Assembly: GCF_900116705.1 (NCBI RefSeq)
Contig: NZ_FPBP01000008.1
Coordinates: forward strand, 124,001-188,000
Direction of reading: 5' to 3'
From: Halomonas korlensis
GTDB taxonomy: Bacteria; Pseudomonadota; Gammaproteobacteria; Pseudomonadales; Halomonadaceae
DNA length: 64,000 nt
The translations under genes were made by a program, and so were the position numbers. Positions 1 to 8,471 of the stretch are shown here, piece by piece. Within the stretch, counting starts at the first letter, position 1; the number at the start of each line of letters is the position of its first letter. A model generated the notes under the pieces. It saw only the letters and a program-made list of their open reading frames with translations. It was not told the DNA's origin and did no database searches.

Positions 1-1103
1 AAGAGTCGCAGCACCGAGTGGCCCTGCAGCGCCACGATCACCACCGGGATCATCAGCACCACCGTGGCCAGGCGGGCTGCGGTGATCGACAGACCCCGCT
101 TGCCGGAGCTCGCCACCACCAGCGAGGCGATGCCGCTCTGCAAGCTGTCGACGCTCGAGACCACCAGCGAGACCGCCAGCACCAGCGCCGGCAAGGCCAG
201 CCACTCGGGCGCCGCGGCCAGCAGGGCGAAGAAGGGAATCGGTGGCTCGCCCAAGGCCAGGCCGCTCATCGCGGCGAGCATGCCGAGGCCCCCGACCACT
301 GCCACCACCACCACGGTAATGCCGCTGCCCAGCCAGGCCCCGTGCGCCAGCGCACGGTCGTCGCGCGCCGCCCAGACGCGCTGCCAGTAGCCCTGGTGAA
401 AGAGGTTGGCCGCGGTGACGGCGATCACCAGCGTCAACGCCACACTTAGCGCGCTGCCCACGGGGATCGACGGCATGGTGACGTCCGCCGGCATCGCCGG
501 CAGCCGGGTCAGCGCCACGCCGCCGACCAGCGCCAGCAGGGCCAGCAACAGCCAGGCCTGCCAACGGTCGGTCGCCAGACTCGCGCGCAGACCGCCGATT
601 GCCGTATAGACCAGCGTGGTCAAGGCGACCCCAATGACCACCAGCGACGGCGGTACATCAGAGAGCAGCGCGGTAATCGAGCCGATGGCGGTGAGCTCCG
701 CGGTTAAAAAGCACGCCATGTAGAGGACCGAGACCAGCGACACCCAGCGGCGCACCCCGGCGCCGTAGCACGCCTCGGAAAACTCACCGATGCTGCGTCC
801 TTCGGGCAGATGACGGCGGATGGCGGGACCGTAGCGGGCCAGCACCAGCAGTGGCAACGCCGAGCCGATGGCGTAGCCGGCCAGCGCCAGCGGGCCGACG
901 AAGGCACCGATCTCGGGCGGCGCGAAGAGGATCCAGGCCCCCATGCCGGAGGCCAGGAACGATAGCCCCAGGGTCGAGGCGCTCTGGGAGTTGCGGGCGG
1001 TGATGTAATCGTCGAGGGGGCCATCGGCCCGGCGGGCCTTGAGGCCCAGGAAAGCAAAGCACAGCAGCGCCGCGCCGAGCACGGCAGACGTCAGGTAAGG
1101 CAT
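1..1103 (-). CDS. Sodium:solute symporter (SSF family), 3' end outside the window
   Basis: Read from ATG at 1103, this frame stays open for 367 codons to the window edge, so the C-terminus is missing. The product is a chain of hydrophobic segments with SSF landmarks: an early SxSTLGLSFLASGMGAW segment, a YTAIGGLRASLATD loop, and a HQGYWQRVWAARDD motif typical of Na+/solute symporters. It lies directly under a TPP riboswitch (1103-1212), so the likely cargo is thiamine or a precursor such as hydroxymethylpyrimidine. That substrate is inferred from the riboswitch, not from the protein. The ribosome binding site GGAGGAA lies 7 bases before ATG and forms the 3' edge of the riboswitch. Confidence 0.85.
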   Translation of the reverse strand, partial: MPYLTSAVLGAALLCFAFLGLKARRADGPLDDYITARNSQSASTLGLSFLASGMGAWILFAPPEIGAFVGPLALAGYAIGSALPLLVLARYGPAIRRHLPEGRSIGEFSEACYGAGVRRWVSLVSVLYMACFLTAELTAIGSITALLSDVPPSLVVIGVALTTLVYTAIGGLRASLATDRWQAWLLLALLALVGGVALTRLPAMPADVTMPSIPVGSALSVALTLVIAVTAANLFHQGYWQRVWAARDDRALAHGAWLGSGITVVVVAVVGGLGMLAAMSGLALGEPPIPFFALLAAAPEWLALPALVLAVSLVVSSVDSLQSGIASLVVASSGKRGLSITAARLATVVLMIPVVIVALQGHSVLRL

Positions 1104-1212
1104 GTCGCACTTCCTCCGCCGGTATGAACCGGATCAGGTTCCAGGGTCGGCGCCTTGCGGCACCCTCTCAGCCCCCCTCGTCATGCGACGAGGCGGGACT
1201 CCCCTGGCGACA
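1103..1212 (-). promoter_or_regulatory. TPP riboswitch (THI element)
   Basis: On the minus strand the sequence carries the conserved TPP aptamer blocks: GGGGCTGAGAGGGTG, then ACCCTGGAACCTGATC, then GGTTCATACCGGCGGAGGAAG. The 3' block contains the Shine-Dalgarno sequence of the downstream symporter. Flanking arms TGTCGC (read 1212-1207) and GCGACA (read 1108-1103) are perfectly complementary. They would extend the closing P1 helix up to the first base of the start codon. No intrinsic terminator separates aptamer and gene, so control is probably at translation initiation: bound TPP should hide the ribosome site. Confidence 0.93.
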
Positions 1213-1456
1213 ATGAATGGATTGTGGGATTGAAGCTCACGTTGCGGCCAGCGGGGCCGACATAACGTTCAATCCATGAGGATGATATACCAACGCCCGC
1301 CCATGAACGACCACCGGCGCCGGAAAACTCTCGCCGCCCTATACCTAAGCCAAGGAATATGCCTTGGGCAACCAGTCCGTCAGAAAGGAATTCTCGTTAA
1401 AAAGAGGGCTGGTGAGCATGGTTCATGCCGTTGTGATCATTTGGACCGCACCTGAA

Positions 1457-4400
1457 CTATGCCGGCCTCGCCTCCTCGAAAAGCTCTGCAGGTATTGGAT
1501 ACTCGAGCTCCCAGGTCATGGCGATGGGGCGGTCTCCCTGATAGCTCTTCAGCGCCTTGGCCGGTCCCAAGAAAATAAAAGGCGCCGTCTCTCCATCGAT
1601 ACGCTTGGTGAGCCGAGCGAAGAACAAGATGGTATAGCCGCGCTCTTCGAAATGGAGATAGTTTTGGCCGGTACCGCTGAACTGAGTGGTATTCGACTGG
1701 CTCTCCCAGTGCAGCAGCGTTCGGCTAATGGGGTAGTCGCGATAGCGCGTGGTGGGAGAAAAATCACGCTCGTCCTTCTGGAAGGTTACCAAGTGAATGT
1801 AGGTGCGAAGTTCGCTAGCGTGAATCACACCCAGCCCGGTCGACCCTGGCTTCTCCAGGCTGGCCAGGCCTAAAGCCGCCTTGATCTCGGCGGTGCCGTA
1901 GTCAGCATGTAGCTGAAGCCCGCAGTCGAACGGTAGATCGTCGAGAGAATGTAGCGGCACCCGCTGATGGGCTCGCCGCCAGACGGCAATCTCTGCAGCA
2001 TCGGCCGCCACACTGGGGTTGGCACGCCACTTCTGCAGAGATTGCTGGAGGCTATCGACGCCAACCAGACCGCCCTTCCGGCCCCACAAGAGATAGTGCA
2101 GCGCCGTCTGCTGCGCGACGTCGTAGCGCTCCATGGTTTCCTGAACGCTGCTATCCAGGCGGCCGAGAGTTTCGACGGCCGAGAGCAGCTCAGGATCGCT
2201 CCGCAAAGCGATACGCGGTAGCGCCTTTCTGGCTTGCGTGAGGTCCGGGTCGTTGGGGGAAGCTTCTCGGTAGGCCATTGCCTTCCATTCTGACCAACTA
2301 CGCCTGGCCAGGAGTTGCAAGGGAGGCAGCCCAGTGACTTCGATAAAGCGCCCGAAGGTCAGAGGCTGACCAACTTCTTGCTGCCATGTCCGGATCGCTT
2401 CGGGAATAAAGTGATTGAGATCGGCAAGCACCGACCGAATTTTAGCCAGCACACGCTCTCGTGCCACACGCTCAAGCTGAATGTTGCAACCCGGTGGCAG
2501 ACTCGGGAAGTCGGCTTCGACTTCCCGATCCAGCCGCTGGCGCTGTCTCGACAACAGTGCGGTGAACTTGGTATCAAGGCGGTAACGGCGATGGGTCTGC
2601 CCCACAAAATCGAGCACGGTTAGACAGTCTTTACCCGGCGCGTGGCGAAGACCACGCCCAAGTTGCTGCAAGAATACCGTGAGGCTCTCGGTGGGCCTTA
2701 AAAACATCACCAAATTAATATCAGGAACATCCACTCCCTCACTAAGCACATCGACGGCAAACAGAAAGGGCAACCGGCCTTCGCGAAAGTCGCGCAACCG
2801 CTCATTTCGGACATCAATTGGCGTGCTACCCAGCAACACCGCCGCAGAGTAAACTCCGCCAATACTATTGAAACACCGCGCCATATACTCGGCGTGCCGA
2901 ACACCAACACAGAAGCCGATCGCACGTACGCCGGTCAAGTCCGGCTGATAACGCTGAAGCGCTTGCAAGACGGTGTCGACCCGCTGGCGGGCACGAAAGT
3001 CGTCTCCGGTCAGCAGGTTCTCCAACTGACGAGCGTCATAGCGCCCATTACGCCACAGGCTGTCGTCGCTGAGATCGATGCTATCGCTCACCCCGAAGTA
3101 GTGGAAGGGACATAGCAGCTTCTCTTCCAGCGCCTCAGGCAAGCGAATCTCGGCGGCAAAGTCACCATCGAAGTCCGGAAGAATGCTGCTGCCGTCCATC
3201 CGTTCAGGCGTCGCCGTCAGCCCCAGCAACACCATCGGTTTTAAGTCCTCGAGCAGCACCCGATAGCTACTGGCGGCCTCATGGTGAGCCTCATCAATTA
3301 CCACATAGTGAAAGTGCTCTGCTCCTAGCCATTCCCAGGGACACTGCCGATTCAGCGTCTGCACCGAGGCGAACAGGTGGCAGTGCTCGGTGGGTGTTTG
3401 ATCACCCACCCAGAGTTCACCGAAATTCTGGTCGCGCAACACGGTGCGGAAACAGGCCTGAGCCTGTTCCAGAATCTCCTTGCGGTGGGCCACAAATAAA
3501 AGCGACACCCGACGCCCTTCACGCTCGCAGACATCTCGATAGTCCAGCGCCGATATCACGGTTTTGCCGGTGCCGGTGGCCGCCACGACCAGGTTTCGAA
3601 ATGAGCCGCGCTGACGTGCTGCTTCCAAAGCTTCCAAAATTCGCAACTGAAAAGGCCGCGGCGTAATCTCGGCAAAGAACGTTGCCCCTCGCTGGTCGCG
3701 CTCCTTGTGCGCGGCGATCGCCTTTCGAAACCGCGTGAAATCCTCCTGGGCATAGGGTTCGAACTCGTCGTTCTCCCAGTAAGCAGAAAACTCAGCCGTA
3801 AAGCAGTCTAGAATATGTCCCATATCCTGTGCAGTGACCTTGACTGTCCACTCTAGCCCCTGGGTCATCGCCGAGTGGGACATGTTCGCTGAGCCAATAT
3901 AGGCGGTGGAATAACCACTGTTACGCTTAAAATGATAGGCCTTGGCATGTAGGCGGGTGCCACCGGTGTCATAGGAGACACGCACGGTGACGTTGGGCTG
4001 CTGGGACAGCCATTCCAGCGCCGTCGGGTCGCTGGCGCCCATGTAGCTGGTAGAGATAAGGCGTACGGGTATGTTCCGCTCGGCCAGCCGCTCAAAGGCC
4101 GGCATTAACAGGCGCAGGCCTGACCATTTGATGAATGAAATCAGAATATCGACGCTATCCGCCGTTGCCATCTCCGCACGCAACTCATGTTCTAGCGGCG
4201 GGTCATGCCCTAACCCCGTCAATAACGCGCTAGTAGTGAGCGGAGTATCGGGTCGCGGTAATGGCTCGCCGGTACCGCTGAGTTCAGTCAGAACTGGCTT
4301 GTCTGTGCTGAGCAGTCTATTGCGGATTAGATAATCGAGCCCGTCGGTGGCCGAGAGCAGATCAATGATGCGATTCAAAAGGGGAAGCCGCTGCTGAGGG

Positions 4401-4576
4401 TCTACGATTCTCAGCGCACGATGCAGAAGCTGACCAATGAACTGTGAGTAGGCATGCGGCACTGCCTCATCGTCGATCGCACGCAGCACAGGCTTAAGCT
4501 CGGGGTAGGCCTGCAATTGTCGATTGAGCTCTTCATCAAGCAACCGCTCATAAACACCTGCAGGTAGCTGATCCAT
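1457..4576 (-). CDS. PLD-nuclease / DEAH helicase / DUF3427 protein
   Basis: 1039 residues. An N-terminal phospholipase D (HKD) domain at about 110-260 carries LHAKAYHFK followed by YIGSANMS. A superfamily 2 helicase core follows at about 305-700: Walker A ATGTGKTVIS, DEAH box VVIDEAHHE, motif III GLTATPERMDG, and motif VI near QQLGRGLRHAPGK. The C-terminal part (about 830-1030) matches DUF3427, with TYIHLVTFQKDERDFSPTTRY. The architecture predicts ATP-driven translocation on nucleic acid coupled to a phosphodiesterase-like domain. Relatives are often found near defence genes, but their role is not settled. No methyltransferase or partner gene is next to it. ATG at 4576 is preceded by AGGAAAG at good spacing. 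Confidence 0.9.
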   Translation of the reverse strand: MDQLPAGVYERLLDEELNRQLQAYPELKPVLRAIDDEAVPHAYSQFIGQLLHRALRIVDPQQRLPLLNRIIDLLSATDGLDYLIRNRLLSTDKPVLTELSGTGEPLPRPDTPLTTSALLTGLGHDPPLEHELRAEMATADSVDILISFIKWSGLRLLMPAFERLAERNIPVRLISTSYMGASDPTALEWLSQQPNVTVRVSYDTGGTRLHAKAYHFKRNSGYSTAYIGSANMSHSAMTQGLEWTVKVTAQDMGHILDCFTAEFSAYWENDEFEPYAQEDFTRFRKAIAAHKERDQRGATFFAEITPRPFQLRILEALEAARQRGSFRNLVVAATGTGKTVISALDYRDVCEREGRRVSLLFVAHRKEILEQAQACFRTVLRDQNFGELWVGDQTPTEHCHLFASVQTLNRQCPWEWLGAEHFHYVVIDEAHHEAASSYRVLLEDLKPMVLLGLTATPERMDGSSILPDFDGDFAAEIRLPEALEEKLLCPFHYFGVSDSIDLSDDSLWRNGRYDARQLENLLTGDDFRARQRVDTVLQALQRYQPDLTGVRAIGFCVGVRHAEYMARCFNSIGGVYSAAVLLGSTPIDVRNERLRDFREGRLPFLFAVDVLSEGVDVPDINLVMFLRPTESLTVFLQQLGRGLRHAPGKDCLTVLDFVGQTHRRYRLDTKFTALLSRQRQRLDREVEADFPSLPPGCNIQLERVARERVLAKIRSVLADLNHFIPEAIRTWQQEVGQPLTFGRFIEVTGLPPLQLLARRSWSEWKAMAYREASPNDPDLTQARKALPRIALRSDPELLSAVETLGRLDSSVQETMERYDVAQQTALHYLLWGRKGGLVGVDSLQQSLQKWRANPSVAADAAEIAVWRRAHQRVPLHSLDDLPFDCGLQLHADYGTAEIKAALGLASLEKPGSTGLGVIHASELRTYIHLVTFQKDERDFSPTTRYRDYPISRTLLHWESQSNTTQFSGTGQNYLHFEERGYTILFFARLTKRIDGETAPFIFLGPAKALKSYQGDRPIAMTWELEYPIPAELFEEARPA

Positions 4577-4696
4577 TCAATGCTTTCCTGGTCATCTGGA
4601 AGATAATACTTTCTTAGAGCAACGTACCACTCGTTTGGTCTACTCGGCCAACCCTTAACAACACCAAGCATTTAATGCCATGTATCGTGAGTCACC

Positions 4697-6406
4697 TCAC
4701 GACTCGGAAATAATTGAGCGCGTCACCACCCGATTGCGGTGGCGCTCCTTGGCTTCGTACATGGCCTGGTCGGCTTGCTGGTAGAGCGTCTGGGCATCGG
4801 TGACTTGGGTAAAGTTCTCGCAGGCGACAAGGCCGAAGGAGGCCGTCACGACGCCATGCTGCGAGCCGCGATGTTCGATGCCCAGCCCTTCCAGGGCACG
4901 ACGGAAGCGCTCCAGAGCGGCCTGGCCTTCCACGCGAGCATCGCTTTCCAGCATCAACGCGAATTCCTCACCGCCGAGGCGAAAGAGCCGGTCGCCGGCG
5001 CGGCGGAAGTGGATGTTGAGTAGCGCAGCGACCTTCTCGAGCACGACATCGCCGGCCCGATGGCCATAGGTGTCGTTGTAGGCCTTGAAAGTATCGATAT
5101 CCATGACCGCGAACAGTAGTGCCCGACCGTGGCGACGCCGCCGGTTGAGTTCCTCATCGACAAGTGCCTCGAACTGTCGGCGATTGAGCAACCCGGTGAG
5201 CGGGTCGGTGTGCGACACGATCTCCAACTGCCGATTGGCTTGCTCCAATTCTCGGGTGCGCGCGTGTACCTGGGCCTCGAGTTGCTGATTGTGGGAGCGC
5301 TGCATCTCGTGGGTGACCCGTTCGGCCGCCAGCTTGTCGTTCTTGAGCTGATTGATCTTCCAGGCCAGGCCCAGGGCCAACAACAGAAACTCGATGCCCG
5401 ACCCCGCCTGGACGGCGTACTCGGTGACAAGGTTGTAAGGCAGTACGCCTGCCACCCGCAAGAAATACAGCGTAATGCCGACCAGCAGCACGCTCCAGGC
5501 CACCAGATATACCCTGGCCAGGATGTCGCGGTGCCAGCTTCGCCATACCGCCACACCCAGCAGCATGCCGCTCAGCATGATGGCGGCGGGAATCATCAAC
5601 CGGAATACCGGGGCGTAGTGCCCCTGCAAGGCCGGCAAGGCGCTCACGAGGCATAATCCCGCCAGACCCACCAGCACCCGAGCCAACCGGGGAGCATGAC
5701 GCCCCAGGTCCAGATAACTGTTACTGAAGATGGCGAGGGTGACGGCGAACAACCCAATGTTGAGTGGTATCAGTTGATTGTTGAAGGTCGGCCAGCGCGG
5801 CCACCAATACTGGAAAGCGAAGCCGCGAGAGGAAAACATCAGCACGAAGAAGACGCTGAGGTAGAGCACGTATAGCAGCAGCGGACGCTCCCGGGTGACA
5901 ACATAGAGCAGCAGGTTGAAGACCAACAGCGCCAGCAGCGCCCCGAAGTAGAGGCTGAAGGCCATCAGCTCGCGCTGGGACTTGGCGAGAAAGCTGGCAT
6001 CGTCCATCAGGTAGAGCGGCGTAGCGTCGAAAAGTCCGTCGTGCGTGTCCAGCCGTAAAACGACGCGGCGAGTCTCGCCCGGCGGCAACGGTATCGACAT
6101 CACAAAGGTGCGGTGGACGATCGGACGGGAATCGAAGGCGCGCCGATCGCCGGTCTGCCACTCGCGGACGAACTCACCATTGGCGTCGACCAACCAGGCA
6201 TCCAGATAGTCATGCAGCGGCATGGCCAGCTCCAGCAGCCGCCTCACCGGTTCCGACGTAGTATTTGTCAGCTCGAACTGCAGCCACCAGGCGGATGAGG
6301 AAAAGCTGAAGTTGATGGCCTGCTGCTCGGATGGCTGCCAGGGCAAGGCGTCGCCTCTCGCCAGCAGCGTGTCGATGTCGAGCTCCCGAGCGGGGTCCTC
6401 CAGCAA
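4697..6406 (-). CDS. Diguanylate cyclase, 7TM-DISM sensor (leader cut off by an in-frame stop)
   Basis: The open frame gives 569 residues: a 7TMR-DISMED2 extracellular sensor (about 1-150), a seven-helix membrane module (about 165-370), a coiled linker, and a GGDEF domain (about 400-560). The active site is RLGGEEFAL, preceded by a RAGD inhibitory I-site, so the cyclase looks catalytically competent for making c-di-GMP. The N-terminus is abnormal. The frame begins with a TTG at 6406, right behind a TGA (6413-6415). The same frame upstream of that TGA encodes a good signal peptide and the expected start of the sensor (see 6416-6493). This is probably a nonsense-mutated gene or a single sequencing error. 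Confidence 0.85.
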   Translation of the reverse strand: MLEDPARELDIDTLLARGDALPWQPSEQQAINFSFSSSAWWLQFELTNTTSEPVRRLLELAMPLHDYLDAWLVDANGEFVREWQTGDRRAFDSRPIVHRTFVMSIPLPPGETRRVVLRLDTHDGLFDATPLYLMDDASFLAKSQRELMAFSLYFGALLALLVFNLLLYVVTRERPLLLYVLYLSVFFVLMFSSRGFAFQYWWPRWPTFNNQLIPLNIGLFAVTLAIFSNSYLDLGRHAPRLARVLVGLAGLCLVSALPALQGHYAPVFRLMIPAAIMLSGMLLGVAVWRSWHRDILARVYLVAWSVLLVGITLYFLRVAGVLPYNLVTEYAVQAGSGIEFLLLALGLAWKINQLKNDKLAAERVTHEMQRSHNQQLEAQVHARTRELEQANRQLEIVSHTDPLTGLLNRRQFEALVDEELNRRRRHGRALLFAVMDIDTFKAYNDTYGHRAGDVVLEKVAALLNIHFRRAGDRLFRLGGEEFALMLESDARVEGQAALERFRRALEGLGIEHRGSQHGVVTASFGLVACENFTQVTDAQTLYQQADQAMYEAKERHRNRVVTRSIISES

Positions 6407-6493
6407 CGCAACTCACGGCCCGAGATTGAACTCGCCGGGCACCTCTATGACATCGATGGCGGCCGACGCCGGCAAGGCGACAAGACAAAGCAT
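6407..6493 (-). pseudogene. Detached signal peptide of the diguanylate cyclase, ending in in-frame TGA
   Basis: In frame with the cyclase, ATG at 6493 opens MLCLVALPASAAIDVIE, a hydrophobic leader with an A-S-A cleavage site, followed by VPGEFNLGP. TGA at 6413-6415 comes next, and the frame continues as VALLEDPARELDID. DISMED2 proteins usually read as leader, then a short LG-x-x-x-x-LEDP stretch, so removing the stop restores a normal protein. An earlier start (TTG near 6552) is also possible. Confidence 0.7.
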
Positions 6494-6680
6494 CGCGAGA
6501 CAGCCGTCGCGCAGCAGGCTATCCAGCCGCTGACGGAAGAATGACAAGTAACAGGTCAAGCACCCTCCACGGCCGCAACCCTACGATTACCGGACTTTAG
6601 CAGCTTTTTCTAATGTCGGGTCAGTCAGCCTACAACGCACCTCAATAACGCCCACTAAGCAGGTACAACGACATACGCAA

Positions 6681-6716
6681 GCGGCCTCGCCTCTTGCGAG
6701 GCGGGACCGCTTTTTT
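6681..6716 (+). terminator. Intrinsic terminator hairpin, duplicated scar
   Basis: GCGGCCTCGCCTC and GAGGCGGGACCGC form a 13-pair stem with one mismatch and a TTGC loop, followed by six T. No plus-strand gene ends here. The hairpin closely resembles the one at 8407-8434, and both are followed by the mmsA tail, so it is probably part of a duplicated block. Confidence 0.7.
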
Positions 6717-6735
6717 ACGACTTGTTCTGTCGTCA

Positions 6736-6815
6736 GTCCATCGCGATAAGGCTGTAATGCCACTGGAGACGTTGTGGGGCTCGAGCCAGCAGGAGGTGAT
6801 GGTCTTAACCGGCGG
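6736..6815 (-). pseudogene. Remnant of mmsA 3' end
   Basis: The minus strand encodes KTITSCWLEPHNVSSGI. This matches the C-terminus of the intact MmsA at 8472-9971 (KTVTARWFEPENVSSGI). The DNA is similar over about 80 bases and has the same hairpin beside it. No other part of the gene is present, so this is a decayed partial duplicate. Confidence 0.75.
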
Positions 6816-6828
6816 CAAGACAGGGTCG

Positions 6829-7416
6829 CTAACTGTCTCGCGGCACTCGCCCCATCAGATAGAACTCTTCATTCGGCGGTGTGCCGGCCAGAGTAACCAG
6901 GCGGTTGGACATGCCGAAGAAGGCGGCGATGGCGCCGATGTCCCAGATATCCTCCTGGGTGAAGCCGACCTCGAGCAGGCGGGTCTGCCACTCATTGGTG
7001 AGCTCTCCAACTTCCAGGCCGCTGTAGAAGGCGAAGTCGAGCATCACTCGGTGGCGCTCACTGAGACCCGCCACGCGGTGGTTGACCGCCACCTGATCCG
7101 CCAACAAAGGGTCCTTGCTGTAGATGCGCACCAGCGCGCCGTGGGCAACCACACAATACAGGCAGTGATTCCGGGCGCTGGTGGCTACCACGATCATCTC
7201 CTTCTCCGCCTTGGTCAGGGTGTCGGACTCGCGCTCCATCAAGGCGTCGTGGTAGGCGAAGAAAGCGCGAAACTCATCCGGTCGGTGGGCCAGCATCAGG
7301 AAGACGTTGGGCACGAAGCCGGCCTTCTCCTGCACCGCCAGCATGGCGTCGCGAAGATCCTCGGGCAGGTCCTGGATCGATTCGGGAAGGGGAAAACGGC
7401 TGATCGGGGTAGTCAT
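6829..7416 (-). CDS. Peroxidase-related enzyme, AhpD/CMD fold
   Basis: 195 residues, the usual length of the uncharacterised peroxidase-related subgroup of the carboxymuconolactone decarboxylase/AhpD superfamily. The catalytic signature SARNHCLYCVVAHGA has the CxxC pair with a histidine four residues later, as in alkylhydroperoxidases that work by a thiol/disulfide relay. A cytosolic role in peroxide removal is inferred from the family. The start ATG at 7416 follows AGGAGCCACC. The gene lies between the decayed mmsA tail and a flavoprotein scrap, in a region with a history of rearrangement. Confidence 0.85.
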   Translation of the reverse strand: MTTPISRFPLPESIQDLPEDLRDAMLAVQEKAGFVPNVFLMLAHRPDEFRAFFAYHDALMERESDTLTKAEKEMIVVATSARNHCLYCVVAHGALVRIYSKDPLLADQVAVNHRVAGLSERHRVMLDFAFYSGLEVGELTNEWQTRLLEVGFTQEDIWDIGAIAAFFGMSNRLVTLAGTPPNEEFYLMGRVPRDS

Positions 7417-7507
7417 GGTGGCTCCTGGGCGTCATGGACAAATAGCGACTCGACTTCCAGTTAACGTTAACGTCATGCCACTGTCCATAGCACCTGTGGC
7501 GCAGCCC

Positions 7508-7597
7508 TCGCCACTGTTTTCCGGGTGGGAGGGCTACGAACGGCTCGCCAGGATCAAGGCACGGTTCGACCCGCAGAACCTCTTTCACCTGCACTAG
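7508..7597 (+). pseudogene. C-terminal scrap of a FAD-linked (BBE-type) oxidase
   Basis: The frame ends with GYERLARIKARFDPQNLFH and a stop. This is the hallmark end of berberine-bridge-type FAD oxidases (YxRLxxIKxxYDPxNxF). Nothing upstream continues the flavoprotein, so only the last 30 or so codons remain. The rest of 7417-7820 shows no other gene. Confidence 0.65.
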
Positions 7598-7820
7598 CAA
7601 ATAGTGCCGGCCTGACTCGGCGGCGAAAGAGGCCATCGTTCATTGACATAGAACGCCCCCCGCCTCGGCAGAGACAAGGGGCGTCGTAGCTCCCTGAAGC
7701 GAAACACGCAGCAAGCTGGTGCAGTTGGAGGATTCGCACCGAGGAAGAGCGTCTCATTGTGCTGCGCCGCAGCGCCAGCTAGTATTACCGTATTACTCCT
7801 TGATAAGGAGGGCTATCACC

Positions 7821-8051
7821 ATGCCCACGGCAACCAGTCGGCTTACCAGCAAATACCAGGCCACCATTCCCGGCATCGTGCGCAAGGCACTGGGTCTGCA
7901 CGCCGGCGATGCGATCAGCTTCGAAATCGAGGATGGTGAGATTCGCCTGCGCAAGGCCCGCCCCATCGACCTGGCCTTTACAAACGCCGTCGAGGGAACC
8001 CTGAGCGAGTGGGAGTCAGACGTCGACGAGGAAGCCTTCCGTGAGCTTTGA
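7821..8051 (+). CDS. AbrB/MazE-type antitoxin
   Basis: 76 residues with an N-terminal SpoVT/AbrB swapped-hairpin domain: TSRLTSKYQATIPGIVRKAL, then GLHAGDAISFEIEDGEIRLR. The acidic C-terminal tail (SEWESDVDEEAF) is where such antitoxins wrap their toxin. ATG at 7821 is chosen because AAGGAGGG lies 8 bases upstream; the longer open frame from 7719 has no ribosome site. It overlaps the toxin gene by 11 bases. The family normally represses its own promoter. Confidence 0.88.
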   Translation: MPTATSRLTSKYQATIPGIVRKALGLHAGDAISFEIEDGEIRLRKARPIDLAFTNAVEGTLSEWESDVDEEAFREL

Positions 8052-8388
8052 GGCTTTCGATGTCGTCGTCGTCCCTTTTCCCTTCACCGACCGATCGACT
8101 ACCAAACGCCGACCGGCGCTGGTCCTCTCCTCGCTCGACAACTTCAATCGGCCAACCGATCACGTCGTGCTGGCGATGATCACCAGCGCCAGGAACTCCA
8201 CCTGGCCACTGGATACCGAGATCCAGGATCTCGATGCCGCAGGCCTACCCGCTTCTTCCATCGTGCGCATGAAGCTCTTTACCCTAGATGCACGTCTGAT
8301 CATCCGCCAGGCTGGTCGACTTGAGCAGGACGATCGACACCGAGTGATCAGAGCCCTGAAAGCCCTGATGCCAGCCATCGACCAGTAA
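8041..8388 (+). CDS. PemK/MazF-type endoribonuclease toxin
   Basis: 115 residues from a GTG start inside the antitoxin's last codons. The fold markers are FDVVVVPFPFTDRSTTKRRPALVLS at the N-terminus (beta barrel with the conserved RRPALVLS strand) and SSIVRMKLFTLD in the middle. Family members cut mRNA at short motifs; the motif cut here cannot be told from sequence. The overlap with the antitoxin predicts coupled translation, with the toxin made only after its antitoxin. Confidence 0.87.
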   Translation: MSFEAFDVVVVPFPFTDRSTTKRRPALVLSSLDNFNRPTDHVVLAMITSARNSTWPLDTEIQDLDAAGLPASSIVRMKLFTLDARLIIRQAGRLEQDDRHRVIRALKALMPAIDQ

Positions 8389-8406
8389 CGCGATGCTCAC
8401 GCGCAA

Positions 8407-8434
8407 CGGCCCCGCCTCTTCCGAGGCGGGGCCG
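8407..8434. terminator. Shared terminator hairpin between toxin and mmsA
   Basis: A perfect 12-base-pair GC stem (CGGCCCCGCCTC with GAGGCGGGGCCG) and TTCC loop lies between the convergent toxin gene and mmsA. The T run is short (CGTTTC on the plus strand), so it may work in both directions but weakly. Confidence 0.7.
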
Positions 8435-8471
8435 CGTTTCCTGCGATTGGCTCAACGCCAGTGCCTCGACG

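Noticed and set aside
1364..1873. Plus-strand frame over the helicase 3' end
   Set aside because: It lies inside the helicase gene, whose C-terminal domain is well supported; no ribosome site or motif.
7655..7690. ACGCCCC/GGGGCGT hairpin before the antitoxin gene
   Set aside because: Short stem, no T run and no gene ending there; too weak to call a terminator.
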